Below are positions 35,030-43,338 of a stretch of 64,000 nucleotides of DNA, piece after piece. The DNA is from Paraprevotella clara YIT 11840. Lineage in GTDB: Bacteria; Bacteroidota; Bacteroidia; Bacteroidales; Bacteroidaceae. The notes under the pieces are model-generated. The model was not told the origin of the DNA. It made no database searches and saw only the letters and a program-made list of their open reading frames with translations. The stretch is taken from the NCBI RefSeq assembly GCF_000233955.1, contig NZ_JH376582.1, positions 1 to 64,000 on the forward strand. The letters are read 5' to 3'. A program made the position numbers and the translations under genes. Each line of letters starts with the position of its first letter. Position 1 is the stretch's first letter.

Positions 35030-35606
35030 TACTCGTCAAATTTTCTATTCTTGAACATATCCTCATCCGATACTTCACGTAATACTTCGCCGAAAGCCAC
35101 ATGGAGCTTGTCTTTTTGCATGATTACCAAGTTACGGTAGGGTATCTTATTCACCACTTCATCGTAAGACAAATGCAGATTTTCCATGAACGATGCGATT
35201 TGTCCCAGTAAGCAATCATTTCCTACTGTTTCGGTTTTGCTGTCAGATTTGCTACGTTCTTGGCTAAAGCCAACAGCTTGGAAAAATTTTCAGTAGAAAT
35301 CAATGAATAGGCTTCTTCCAAAGCGTCACTCAGTTCTTTATCTGTACCGTTCAATAGTTCTTCAAACAGACCATCGTCTCCTTGTATCAACCACGACAAG
35401 GCGTGTGAAAAGGCTTCTATATTGTCTTTCGATAAAAGCGCATCTTTAATGGTTTCTCCCTCAATTCCGGAAAGCCAATAACCAGCTCCGGCAAGTTTTT
35501 TCATTGTTGGCGGCATAATTATATACGCTTTCCCTGCTACTACCACTGTTTTAAAGTCCATATCAAGGATGGCACTTGTTACTATTTTTGCTGCGTTCTG
35601 TTTCAT
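35029..35606 (-). CDS. Tail assembly chaperone GT fusion (-1 frameshift product)
   Basis: Reading shifts -1 at the run of A in the minus-strand sequence GCAAAACC (plus 35234-35240), four codons before the zero-frame stop. The new frame continues without a break for about 68 codons (GNDCLLGQIASFMENLHLSY, DEVVNKIPYRNLVIMQKDKL and onward) to TAA at 35031-35029. This is the G/GT arrangement conserved in siphoviruses, in which a minor fusion product loads the tape measure. The extension has no start codon of its own. The exact slip site is my inference. Confidence 0.75.
35223..35606 (-). CDS. Tail assembly chaperone G (zero-frame product)
   Basis: The 127-residue product starts MKQNAAKIVTSAILDMDFKT and has a beta-rich N-terminus and a helical, acidic C-terminal half (GTDKELSDALEEAYSLIS), as in gpG-like chaperones located between the major tail protein and tape measure. 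It ends LTAKPKQ-stop right after the slippery run. It should be the majority product. Confidence 0.78.
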   Translation of the reverse strand: MKQNAAKIVTSAILDMDFKTVVVAGKAYIIMPPTMKKLAGAGYWLSGIEGETIKDALLSKDNIEAFSHALSWLIQGDDGLFEELLNGTDKELSDALEEAYSLISTENFSKLLALAKNVANLTAKPKQ

Positions 35607-35620
35607 ATTAAAGACCTAAA

Positions 35621-35653
35621 AAGGGTAAGGCAAAACATTATCACCTTACCCTT
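35621..35653 (-). terminator. Terminator after the tail-protein extension
   Basis: On the minus strand AAGGGTAAGG and CCTTACCCTT form a perfect 10-bp stem running into CTTTTTAGG. It lies between the second stop of the tail-protein frame (35665) and the chaperone gene, so it probably reduces transcription after the abundant major tail protein. Confidence 0.72.
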
Positions 35654-35664
35654 ACAATTAAACA

Positions 35665-36402
35665 TTATCCTGAAACTGCTACAAGAACAATCTGTTTATC
35701 CACAGTCTTGCCTGCATCTGAAGATTTGGTTTCTATCGTTCCAGATTGGGTGGTGTAACCAACCTTTGACACTTCATAGCGAACGGAAGCCCCAGCGTTC
35801 ACCCGCTTTGACTTTACCGTTTCACCATCCAGTTTCACTGTCGCGTCGGAAGGTGTAGAGGTTACGGTAACAGTAGTTCATGTGGCATTAACCTTTTCCC
35901 CGTCAAATAAGTAATCTGATTTAACTCCTTCTGCCGGATTCGACATGGCAACAGCAGTAACGCCTAATCCGATATTCTTTTCAGCCGGTGTTCCCTTGGC
36001 AATAACGGCAGCATTGGTAAAGACAATATAATTGCCTGTTTTGGTTTGCGCCACAATACCCAAGTTAACAATGCCCGGAGTATCGGAGGCTCCCCAACCG
36101 GCGTCTGTGTCAACCTTTTCTCCGCCTTGCAAGGCAACTTTATCTTCAAAAGTCCATTCACCCATTGTAAAGGCGATGGTTTTTGCTCCATTTTGGGTAA
36201 CATCACGATAATATATCTCGCCGTTCAGCTCGTTGATGTAATCCGTGTAAGTCGGATCATCCTCCGTGTACTGCCACGTATCTTGGTGGGAGTTCTTAAC
36301 TTCGGTCATTTCACCTATAAGGGTCTTCAAACTCGTTTTGGTTACAGCTTCATTTATTACGTCGCCGTACCATATTTTTTTTATTCCTATAAACGGTTTC
36401 AT
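35665..36402 (-). CDS. Major tail protein with in-frame TGA before Ig/PEGA-like domain
   Basis: Codons from ATG 36402 encode 174 residues (MKPFIGIKKIWYGDVINEAV ... VTAVAMSNPAEGVKS) ending ...VNAT at TGA 35880-35878; size and place fit the tail-tube subunit. The same frame continues for 70 sense codons (TTVTVTSTPSDATVKLDGET, VKSKRVNAGASVRYEVSKVG and onward) to TAA 35667-35665. That extension is a typical Ig/PEGA-like domain, as found at the C-terminus of many tail proteins. A terminator follows only after the second stop. UGA readthrough, a recent nonsense mutation or a sequencing error are the options. Confidence 0.7.
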
Positions 36403-36403
36403 C

Positions 36404-36808
36404 TTATTTTACATTTAAAATTTCAAACAATAATTTTAAATTCACATAGCTACATTTCAATGCTTCATCTCTTTCAGTACCTAATGATATTTTGGATATT
36501 TGATACCAATTGTTATCGTATTCATCAACAATTCCATAGGAAATCCACTGATTAGCCAATCTTTCCATTTCAGTGAGCTTTCTTTTATTTACGCATTCCA
36601 GATAATCCGGTACGCAAATATTCACATGTACGAAAGCTTTTTCCCAATAGGTATCTGGTTCAATCGGCGTAGAAGTTACGATAACAATAGCTTCCTCTTT
36701 CAGTTCGGATGTTATGGGGTTCCAACTATCATAAACAGCCTTTATCCCAAACTCCCGAACCTTTTCGTAGAGTATTTTGTATATGTCACCCGTGACTATC
36801 ATATCCAT
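36404..36808 (-). CDS. Tail terminator / tail completion-like protein
   Basis: The 134 residues (MDMIVTGDIYKILYEKVREF, then IEPDTYWEKAFVHVNICVPD) have the size and alternating beta/helix look of tail completion proteins, and the position directly before the major tail protein is where they occur. Either ATG 36808 or 36802 may be used. The family assignment rests mostly on synteny. Confidence 0.58.
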   Translation of the reverse strand: MDMIVTGDIYKILYEKVREFGIKAVYDSWNPITSELKEEAIVIVTSTPIEPDTYWEKAFVHVNICVPDYLECVNKRKLTEMERLANQWISYGIVDEYDNNWYQISKISLGTERDEALKCSYVNLKLLFEILNVK

Positions 36809-37137
36809 ATATCACAACGTCCTTTCAGTTCCTCAGAATAACATTCGGCATTTTTGATTACCTTGCCCCCTCCTACAATCTCTTTCGTGTCCTTATCCAA
36901 ACACCTGACTTTCGTGTCTAATGCCAACTTCTTGCCCTCATACACTACATGGTAGGAATAAACCCACAGTTTGCCGTTCACCGACACTTCCTTTTGCTGG
37001 GAGTTGTCATGGCAAAAGCATTCAGTAAGTTCATCCCACGATTCACCGCCCGTGCCGGGTATCGGTCGCCCGTACTCGTCATTCTCCGGCGGTATCACCG
37101 TCCTTACCACTAATATGTGAGGAGCTTCGTCTAACAT
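36799..37137 (-). CDS. Head closure-like protein
   Basis: The 112-residue beta-rich protein (MLDEAPHILVVRTVIPPEND ... CFCHDNSQQKEVSVNGKLWV) resembles the SPP1 gp16-type stopper group in size, composition and gene order between the connector and tail terminator genes. It overlaps the next gene by ten bases. Confidence 0.58.
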   Translation of the reverse strand: MLDEAPHILVVRTVIPPENDEYGRPIPGTGGESWDELTECFCHDNSQQKEVSVNGKLWVYSYHVVYEGKKLALDTKVRCLDKDTKEIVGGGKVIKNAECYSEELKGRCDIWI

Positions 37138-37138
37138 C

Positions 37139-37477
37139 TTACCACGCTCTAATTGTTGGTTTATTGGATAACAAGTCTTTCAGACCGTATTCCTTGCATT
37201 TCAAAGAGTAATAGTCTTTGATACCCTGAATATCCCACGATTGCGATTTGGAATGTCCGTTTTCCGATACGGATTTAGAACTACCACGAAGTAGGAGTGT
37301 AGGAATAAACGTTGTCATACTGACCGAAACAGCCCTGAATTGGTTGTCACTCAGATTTTCTGCATCATCATCCCCATTTACTCCTGATGGCTTTAGAATC
37401 GCAAGGAGATTGGCATCGCTCAAAGCAACGCCAAAGTCCCTGAAGGTCTGCCTTATGTAGTCAGATACTTTCATCAC
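37139..37477 (-). CDS. Head-tail connector protein (DUF6706-like)
   Basis: MMKVSDYIRQTFRDFGVALS at the N-terminus is the pattern I associate with DUF6706 proteins of Bacteroidales phages, which occupy the adaptor position next to the capsid gene. 112 residues, helical start and end. The start overlaps the major capsid stop. An adaptor role on the portal is inferred from synteny. Confidence 0.6.
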   Translation of the reverse strand: MMKVSDYIRQTFRDFGVALSDANLLAILKPSGVNGDDDAENLSDNQFRAVSVSMTTFIPTLLLRGSSKSVSENGHSKSQSWDIQGIKDYYSLKCKEYGLKDLLSNKPTIRAW

Positions 37478-38553
37478 GCCAACATCGTATCCAAATCAAG
37501 AATTACAATCTTATTCGGAGCCGTATATTCCGGAATCCATTCACAACCGTATTCCATGAAGCGGCCTTCTTCCGTTCTTACATTGGAGATATACATACCT
37601 CCTTCCGAACGGGTGTAGTTTTTACCCGGAACAGGGTCTGTGATTTCATACGGAGTGTGCCAACGCATCTTTCCTTGCTTAGCCGTGGTGAACAATGAAA
37701 TGCGGTTATCCTTGAATACCTGCTTCATTGTACCGTCAGCAAGTTCTACCAAATCCTCATTGATAACAATAGGTGGAAAGCCTAATCCCTGGAAAATCGT
37801 AGTAGCCATTTCACTCGACATCAAGCCGGAAGAAAGTTGCACCTCTTTCTGCGCAAAGGACTGTTTATAGAAATCACCGAAATCCTTTGAGCCGACAATC
37901 GACTTGATGAAGGTCTTACGAGACATTTCCATAGAAACAAACATACCAAACTTGGTACGAAGTTCGACGACCTGCTCCATAAGGTATTTTATGAAGTTGC
38001 TCTTATCTCCCGTTGTTGGAGTGATACGATGTACAGGCAATTCCATATCAAGCATGGCAATACCTTGTGGATTGTCATCCACTTTCACCGTTGCCTTGCC
38101 GTCAGAACGCAGGGCACCATCAACTAAGTCCATACGCTTATGTGGAGCAAGCAATACTTGGCGATAATCATCCACAATATAGTTGATAATATCGTTTAAT
38201 GCTCTTTGCTGGTCTGCCGGACGAGCGTTGTTGTACTTGGTTACAAGCTCCTGTAACATATCCAACCTGTCATTGTCCATCTGGTAACGGTCACCCAAAT
38301 AGGCGACTTCACCATAACCTGAACCGAGAGATTTTCGCTCTCTTAACGGCTTGTTAGAATTTCGGTCGATAACGGAACCGGCTGTAACACCCGTAACCGT
38401 ACCGAGATAAGTTTTAAACACGCGAGACTTCGTTTCCTCGAAATCAAGGTGCTTCTTCCAGAAAATAGTATCAAGACGGAGAGCCTGCACACGGTCAATC
38501 ACCGCTTTTACTATTTCAGGGTCATTCAATAATGTCTGAACTGTCAAATACAT
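37474..38553 (-). CDS. Major capsid protein
   Basis: The 359 residues begin MYLTVQTLLNDPEIVKAVID, followed by DTIFWKKHLDFEETKSRVFK, as in the lambda gpE-like branch of HK97-fold capsid proteins (Trp/Phe-rich opening and a conserved second part). MSSEMATTIFQGLGFPPIVI and KMRWHTPYEITDPVPGKNYT occur in the C-terminal half. It follows scaffold and head-protein genes and precedes the connectors, the normal order. No long N-terminal delta domain is present, in line with a separate scaffold. Confidence 0.85.
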   Translation of the reverse strand: MYLTVQTLLNDPEIVKAVIDRVQALRLDTIFWKKHLDFEETKSRVFKTYLGTVTGVTAGSVIDRNSNKPLRERKSLGSGYGEVAYLGDRYQMDNDRLDMLQELVTKYNNARPADQQRALNDIINYIVDDYRQVLLAPHKRMDLVDGALRSDGKATVKVDDNPQGIAMLDMELPVHRITPTTGDKSNFIKYLMEQVVELRTKFGMFVSMEMSRKTFIKSIVGSKDFGDFYKQSFAQKEVQLSSGLMSSEMATTIFQGLGFPPIVINEDLVELADGTMKQVFKDNRISLFTTAKQGKMRWHTPYEITDPVPGKNYTRSEGGMYISNVRTEEGRFMEYGCEWIPEYTAPNKIVILDLDTMLA

Positions 38554-38567
38554 ATACTCTCCTTTCT

Positions 38568-39161
38568 TTAATAAGTAAACATGAATCTGTCACCTAACGA
38601 AGCCTTATCCTTTTCTGAGATAGGAACAATCAGCTTGGTTGGTCTAATCTCGTAAGCCTGTCCGATAGCGGTGACGGTTGCACCTTCTTCTACTTTCGTC
38701 CATGCGTAGTTCAGTGCGGTTGCGGTAGCTTTGGGAGTTTTCCCTGCGGCTGCTGTAGCTTCAAACAAAGTGTCTCCTTTTTTAGCTGCCAAAGTTGGTG
38801 AAGCAGCTAAAGTCACTGTATCATACTCGGCATTAGAGGTTTTATCAATAGATTCGATTGTTCCTCCATTCGTACCATTACCTAAGTGCATACCTTTATA
38901 GGCAAAGGAATTTTTCTTTATCTTCAAGGAGGTTGTCCCTGCGGAAATATCCTCTACCACATCTACATTGATGACTGCTGTTGCCTGTCTTTTTACAAAA
39001 TCAAGCACCAATGGTGCCATGGGTGGAATTTTATCCACTCCAGTCAAATTATCCAAAACCAGATTGAAGCCACCCGAATAACGATATACCGTCTCGTAAC
39101 GGCACATCTCCGGCATATTGGCTTCGATAGATTTTAAATCATACTTAAATCCTGCTGGCAT
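38568..39161 (-). CDS. Head fibre / capsid-associated protein
   Basis: The 197-residue beta- and Thr/Ala-rich protein (MPAGFKYDLKSIEANMPEMC, TAVINVDVVEDISAGTTSLK) lies directly before the capsid gene, separated by 14 bases. Similar proteins in this position are annotated as head fibre or decoration proteins in Bacteroidales phages. The NAWTK-type C-terminal strand is compatible with this. Assignment is by position and composition. Confidence 0.6.
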   Translation of the reverse strand: MPAGFKYDLKSIEANMPEMCRYETVYRYSGGFNLVLDNLTGVDKIPPMAPLVLDFVKRQATAVINVDVVEDISAGTTSLKIKKNSFAYKGMHLGNGTNGGTIESIDKTSNAEYDTVTLAASPTLAAKKGDTLFEATAAAGKTPKATATALNYAWTKVEEGATVTAIGQAYEIRPTKLIVPISEKDKASLGDRFMFTY

Positions 39162-39181
39162 AATCTTCTTACCTTTAGTTT

Positions 39182-39802
39182 TTAATTCTGTTTTTTAATC
39201 TCTTCCGTTCCCTTGTTAATCATAGCAGCAATGTCATGATTCTCTTTTTCGACACGCTGCTCTGCTGTTTTGGGAACTTGTACACCTTGAAATCCCGCAT
39301 TGACAAACGTTTGCTTTGCGTCCTTCATAAATGTATCCAAGTCCGCATCGTTCGGAATGTTCAACATGGGCACAAGTGTTTCGGGAATACCATACTCCTT
39401 TGCCTTGGCGGAGACCTGCGCATTACGTTGAGCTTGCACACGTTCCTGCTCATAACCAGAAAGTTTTTCAGAAAGAGTTTTGTTTGAGTCAATGATAGCT
39501 TGCGCCCATGCTGGTACATCGTCTTTCTTTTCTTCTTTCGGTTTAGGTTGAGGATTGGGATTCTCGATTTTCTTTTTCAGTTCGTCCAATTGCTTTTGTA
39601 GACCCGATTTTTCGTTTCGTACATAATCAACATCTCCCTGAAAACCCTTAAAAAGCCCTTCGACCCCGTCGATGGCGGTTTCTATCTGACTTTCTTCAGT
39701 TACGGTTTTAGATAAGTAGTCGGCCACCCCGTCAAACGCCTTTTCACTAAACCCAAAGGTTTTATACTTCGTTTTCAGTGCTACTAAGATTTTCTCTTTC
39801 AT
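39182..39802 (-). CDS. Capsid scaffolding protein
   Basis: The 206 residues are highly charged and helical: an N-terminal helical region (MKEKILVALKTKYKTFGFSE), coiled coil (SGLQKQLDELKKKIENP), Pro/Lys linker, more helix (YEQERVQAQRNAQVSAKAKE) and a charged end. This is the usual layout of phage scaffold proteins placed between portal and capsid genes. It would direct procapsid assembly and be lost on maturation. Confidence 0.78.
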   Translation of the reverse strand: MKEKILVALKTKYKTFGFSEKAFDGVADYLSKTVTEESQIETAIDGVEGLFKGFQGDVDYVRNEKSGLQKQLDELKKKIENPNPQPKPKEEKKDDVPAWAQAIIDSNKTLSEKLSGYEQERVQAQRNAQVSAKAKEYGIPETLVPMLNIPNDADLDTFMKDAKQTFVNAGFQGVQVPKTAEQRVEKENHDIAAMINKGTEEIKKQN

Positions 39803-39916
39803 ACCGTATGAGTTTGATTAATAAATTCCTATGGTAAAATTACGAATGTGGAAAATAAAAAAGAAATTTAGGAAAGAATAATACGTGACAAACGCGTGAT
39901 TGTCATGAATTAAACA

Positions 39917-39948
39917 AAAATAGCGATACCCTGAAAGATACCGCTATT
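39917..39948 (-). terminator. Terminator between portal and scaffold genes
   Basis: On the minus strand AATAGCGGTATC pairs with GGGTATCGCTATT over about 12 bp (two G-U), followed by TTTTTG. It lies 25 bases after the portal stop in a 170-base gap, which otherwise holds AT-rich sequence with a weak promoter-like TTTG and TAAATTTC pair ahead of the scaffold gene. Confidence 0.72.
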
Positions 39949-39972
39949 CTCCGAACTAACATTTTGTCGATA

Positions 39973-41487
39973 CTACACTGCTGGCCGATTCTCATTTTGA
40001 GGCTTATTCTGTGACATTTTGCTCTGCTTTTCAATCTCCATGCGTTGCTTTTCCTCCTGTTCTTCCTTGATTTGCTGGAGTTCTTCTTCCAATCTATCTG
40101 CATTCCCGGCGAACAGTACGCCATGCTTCTGCGACCACACATTACCACTAACAGCTTTAACCGCCGTGCTTACTCGGTCATCGATGTTATCAAGGCGGTA
40201 AGGTTCTATTTCTACATCAATGTCAATGGTCTCGGCTGCTTTTTCAAGGCTGGAATTGATAGAGCCGAGCGCGGAGACAAGGAAATTCACACGCCGCTGC
40301 ATGAACTCACCGATTACTTCCGCCAAGTTCTCCACATTCAGGTGGGTGGATAGGAAAACGTAATCGAATGCCACGCCGGAGAGGGCATTTCCGCTTCCCT
40401 TCAGGTTCTCGAAGGAGATACGCGGCGTGTTTGTCATCGAGTATATCTTCTCAATGAGCGAATCCAACTCCAATTTCACCGTGTCGCTCGCCTGGTTCCA
40501 CGTCAGGTATTGCGCATTCGCTCCATCTTGTAATTCCACTACACGATTTTTGAACTCTCCAGAAAGGCTTTGTACATCACCGAACAGCATTAAAATAGGG
40601 AAAAAGTGATAGTCTATACAATCAGCATAGCCTGACATAAGCTTTTCAAGACGTACCCGGAGCGTCTTTATCTTCTCGCAATAGGCTTCCGGACGGTAGC
40701 AATACAAAACAGGAAGCTTCTTGAAACCATGCTTGAATGAAGGAATAGGCTTCCAACCGTCGGTCAGTTCCCATTGGTAAACGGAATCCGCTGTGATGGT
40801 CATAAAACAGGTGATTTCCATATCGTCCAAATCCTTCTTCTTATACTCACGGGAGAAAGCCACCAAATTGTTGCTATCGTCAAAGAATGGATAGAGCTTG
40901 TCACCCCTGAACGGAGACCATATCACGCTTTTCAGGCGGTATTCGGGAGCGGATGCACCGAAAAGGTTGCCAATCCTGCGTTTCAATTTCGCCCAAAAGC
41001 CATCATCTTTCACCACGTACCAATATTCGGCACACTCCTGCTCTGAAAGCCACGAACGCACAATACGTTTGTTCTGGTACTTAATTTTGTTCTTCTCTAA
41101 TACCTTTTTCAGAGCAGAGAACAAGCCCTGTTCGCTTTCCTCCGGTTCACAGTTCATCTTCGGTTCTGTTCCAACAGTAAAAGCAGTCTGAATGTTCACA
41201 ATGTCCTGCTCAATGGGCAGAGCGATACGGTTCGGCTCCACATCCTTTGTCTTTTTCGGGATGGTGGTTGTCTTACCTGTTTTTTCATCATAGACTTCTT
41301 TCTCCTTCTCGACCGTGATTTTAATCTTCGGATACTTCTCCTTGTCTGTGATTATCTCGTGCCGGTTGGGATTCCAGTCATTATAGAGTTTTACCGCATC
41401 GGGAAGTTCCGTCTTGCGACCTTTTTTTAGATAGGCTATCTTTTGGTCTATATCCTCAATTCTTAAAACTTCGTCTATCGTCCTCAT
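39973..41487 (-). CDS. Portal protein (SPP1 gp6-like)
   Basis: The 504 residues include WNPNRHEIITDKEKYPKIKI near the start, QDIVNIQTAFTVGTEPKMNC and YWYVVKDDGF in the body, and PYRLDNIDDRVSTAVKAVSG plus a Gln/Glu-rich tail (LEEELQQIKEEQEEKQRM) at the end, as in the SPP1-type portal family. The dodecameric ring would form the DNA entry vertex. It follows the large terminase by 12 bases. Confidence 0.88.
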   Translation of the reverse strand: MRTIDEVLRIEDIDQKIAYLKKGRKTELPDAVKLYNDWNPNRHEIITDKEKYPKIKITVEKEKEVYDEKTGKTTTIPKKTKDVEPNRIALPIEQDIVNIQTAFTVGTEPKMNCEPEESEQGLFSALKKVLEKNKIKYQNKRIVRSWLSEQECAEYWYVVKDDGFWAKLKRRIGNLFGASAPEYRLKSVIWSPFRGDKLYPFFDDSNNLVAFSREYKKKDLDDMEITCFMTITADSVYQWELTDGWKPIPSFKHGFKKLPVLYCYRPEAYCEKIKTLRVRLEKLMSGYADCIDYHFFPILMLFGDVQSLSGEFKNRVVELQDGANAQYLTWNQASDTVKLELDSLIEKIYSMTNTPRISFENLKGSGNALSGVAFDYVFLSTHLNVENLAEVIGEFMQRRVNFLVSALGSINSSLEKAAETIDIDVEIEPYRLDNIDDRVSTAVKAVSGNVWSQKHGVLFAGNADRLEEELQQIKEEQEEKQRMEIEKQSKMSQNKPQNENRPAV

Positions 41488-41499
41488 ATCTCAATATTT

Positions 41500-42735
41500 T
41501 TAGTGTGCGAATATTCCTGAATTGTCTCGTGGCTGCTTAATTCGTCCCATAAGTTCACCCATTACCCAATACCTTGCCGCATCAAGCAAGTGATCAGCCT
41601 GTCCGTCAGCAGGCTTGTTGATGAACTTCTTTATTTTATCATCAAACATCCATGTGTAGTTCTTTATCTCCTTTATCAGGTTTACGCTGTCTTCTGTGAT
41701 CATAATCCTGTAACCGTGCATCACAGAAATAGAGGCTTCCACGCTGCCTTGCCCTTTGACGACAGGGTAAATCCTTATCCCAGCGTTATGTATCTCGCTC
41801 ACAAGACGCGGATCGGCACTTTCTGACATGACACGCATCGGCTGTTTCCTCTTGTAGAATTTGATGATGTCTGCCGCCTCCATGTGCGTGCGATAACACA
41901 GTTCACGTAAGTACAGCGTATTCGTTTGTACGTCAAAAGCACACTCCACAATCCCCGTAGGGTCTAACGTGAAACCTAAGTCCATGCCGTAACCACGTTT
42001 TGAAAGTCCTGACGGTATTTCCTTGCAATATCCCCAATTTTCATAGATAAGCCCTTCAAGACTTGCACGCTTACCAAGTCCGTATATCTGCCATTTGCGC
42101 TTGTCCGCCGTGCCATGCTGAATGTTATACTCCGTAGGCTCATAGCTTAGAATCTGCTCCTTGGCATTGTCGGGAATCAAAGGGTTGTCAAGCATGGTAG
42201 AGTGCATATACCGTGTTTTCTCACGCTTGCATATCTTGTCGTAAATCCAATGCTCATCGTATGACGGGTTATAATCGAGGACAGCAAAGCCGGAGCAACG
42301 CTGCATCAGTTGGGCGTAATCATCGAAGCTGGATTCTACCGCCTCGTTAATCCAGAAAGCATCCGACTTCATGCCATGTATGCGTTGTTCATCATCCAGT
42401 CCCAAGAACCAAAATTCAGTAGTATAGAGAGTATATACACCCGCACCCACTGACTTGTTATGGTTACGCTTATCATACAAACCGTAATCTTTCAGCACAT
42501 CAAGAAAGTCCTTCAATACGGTAGCCGTTATCCATGTGGCTTTCAGACGAGAGACGATAACACGTCTTACCCGGTCTTGGTGCTCGTAAGCATACCTTAT
42601 CCAAAATTGGATAATGGAATAGGTCTTGCTTGAACGAGAACCGCCTTCAAGGACAAACACATTGTACCTGCCCGAACGGTAAGCGGCATCAAGTTTCTGA
42701 TATACCGGTGTCGTTGCTATCTTCTTTGTTGCCAT
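41500..42735 (-). CDS. terL: Terminase large subunit (PBSX-type)
   Basis: The 411 residues contain the Walker A variant GGSRSSKTY at 31-39, Walker B FWINEA at 127-132, and an RNase H-like nuclease with acidic residues at D252 (GMDLG), D308 (ESADPR) and D381/D385 (QADHLLDAARY). It is the ATP-driven packaging motor and headful or site-specific nuclease. GGSRSSKT is characteristic of the PBSX/Terminase_3 branch. The start lies 47 bases inside the small-subunit gene. Confidence 0.95.
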   Translation of the reverse strand: MATKKIATTPVYQKLDAAYRSGRYNVFVLEGGSRSSKTYSIIQFWIRYAYEHQDRVRRVIVSRLKATWITATVLKDFLDVLKDYGLYDKRNHNKSVGAGVYTLYTTEFWFLGLDDEQRIHGMKSDAFWINEAVESSFDDYAQLMQRCSGFAVLDYNPSYDEHWIYDKICKREKTRYMHSTMLDNPLIPDNAKEQILSYEPTEYNIQHGTADKRKWQIYGLGKRASLEGLIYENWGYCKEIPSGLSKRGYGMDLGFTLDPTGIVECAFDVQTNTLYLRELCYRTHMEAADIIKFYKRKQPMRVMSESADPRLVSEIHNAGIRIYPVVKGQGSVEASISVMHGYRIMITEDSVNLIKEIKNYTWMFDDKIKKFINKPADGQADHLLDAARYWVMGELMGRIKQPRDNSGIFAH

Positions 42736-43150
42736 TCTGAATATCCTTTATTTCCTGAATATCTTTCTCCGACAAAGGTGTGGGCGAGAAAACAATCTGT
42801 TGCCCAATGTCCTTGCCGTTGGTAGTTACGTCAATCTTGGTAGCCGCAATGTCCTTGCTCCACAAATCCGCCTTTGTTTCTTCCAGTGAACGCGAATCTC
42901 CTTTAGCCGCCCCCTTTATATAGGTACGGCAAAGAATAACAACCCACATAGGAGTATTTTCATCCTTTGCAAGCTCCTCCAGTTCCTTTTTAGAAAGTTG
43001 CATCAGGTACATGCGCATTTCTTTGTACTCCTCGTAAGATAGCCCGTAGGCTTTCTTGGCGATGGTGTACAGTTTGGGCTTCCTGCCACGGTTGGGAGGC
43101 TGGTTGGTGCTGGTGAACTTGTTTCCGTATTTACCTATATCTTTGTTCAT
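42689..43150 (-). CDS. terS: Terminase small subunit-like protein (DUF5681-like)
   Basis: The 153 residues start with an arginine/proline-rich segment (NQPPNRGRKPKLYTIAKKAY) followed by helices (YEEYKEMRMYLMQLSKKELE) and a threonine-rich end (ATKIDVTTNGKDIGQQIVF). This pattern is common in proteins directly before terL in Bacteroidales phages. It probably recognises the packaging site on phage DNA. The assignment rests on position and the DNA-binding-like N-terminus. Confidence 0.7.
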   Translation of the reverse strand: MNKDIGKYGNKFTSTNQPPNRGRKPKLYTIAKKAYGLSYEEYKEMRMYLMQLSKKELEELAKDENTPMWVVILCRTYIKGAAKGDSRSLEETKADLWSKDIAATKIDVTTNGKDIGQQIVFSPTPLSEKDIQEIKDIQNGNKEDSNDTGISET

Positions 43151-43188
43151 TCAACTTGTTTATAACTTGTTTTCTCGACAATAATCAC

Positions 43189-43338
43189 TATCTTTGCAAT
43201 GGCGTAGGTTCGGGAGCGGATGTGGGCAACCACCCGGGGAACGCATCTTGTTTGGGATGTACTGAAGTTCGCACAGCATAGCCAACCCACATGCTCTATG
43301 CAAAGGCAAGGACATTAAAATGCTCTTGCCTTTTTTAT
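43189..43338 (+). ncRNA. Candidate structured small RNA between terS and the nuclease gene
   Basis: On the plus strand CTTG (43166-43169), 19 bases, and TATCTTTG (43189-43196) make a convincing Bacteroidales promoter. GAGC plus ATGTGGG (43214-43226, two-base bulge) pairs with CCCACATGCTC (43286-43296); CATC/GATG forms an inner hairpin; GCATAG (43276-43281) with CTATGC (43296-43301) forms a competing or pseudoknotted stem. AAAGGCAAG ... CTTGCCTTT (43302-43334) followed by T6 is a good terminator. The 135-base transcript would oppose both flanking minus-strand genes. No plausible reading frame is present. Confidence 0.55.
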
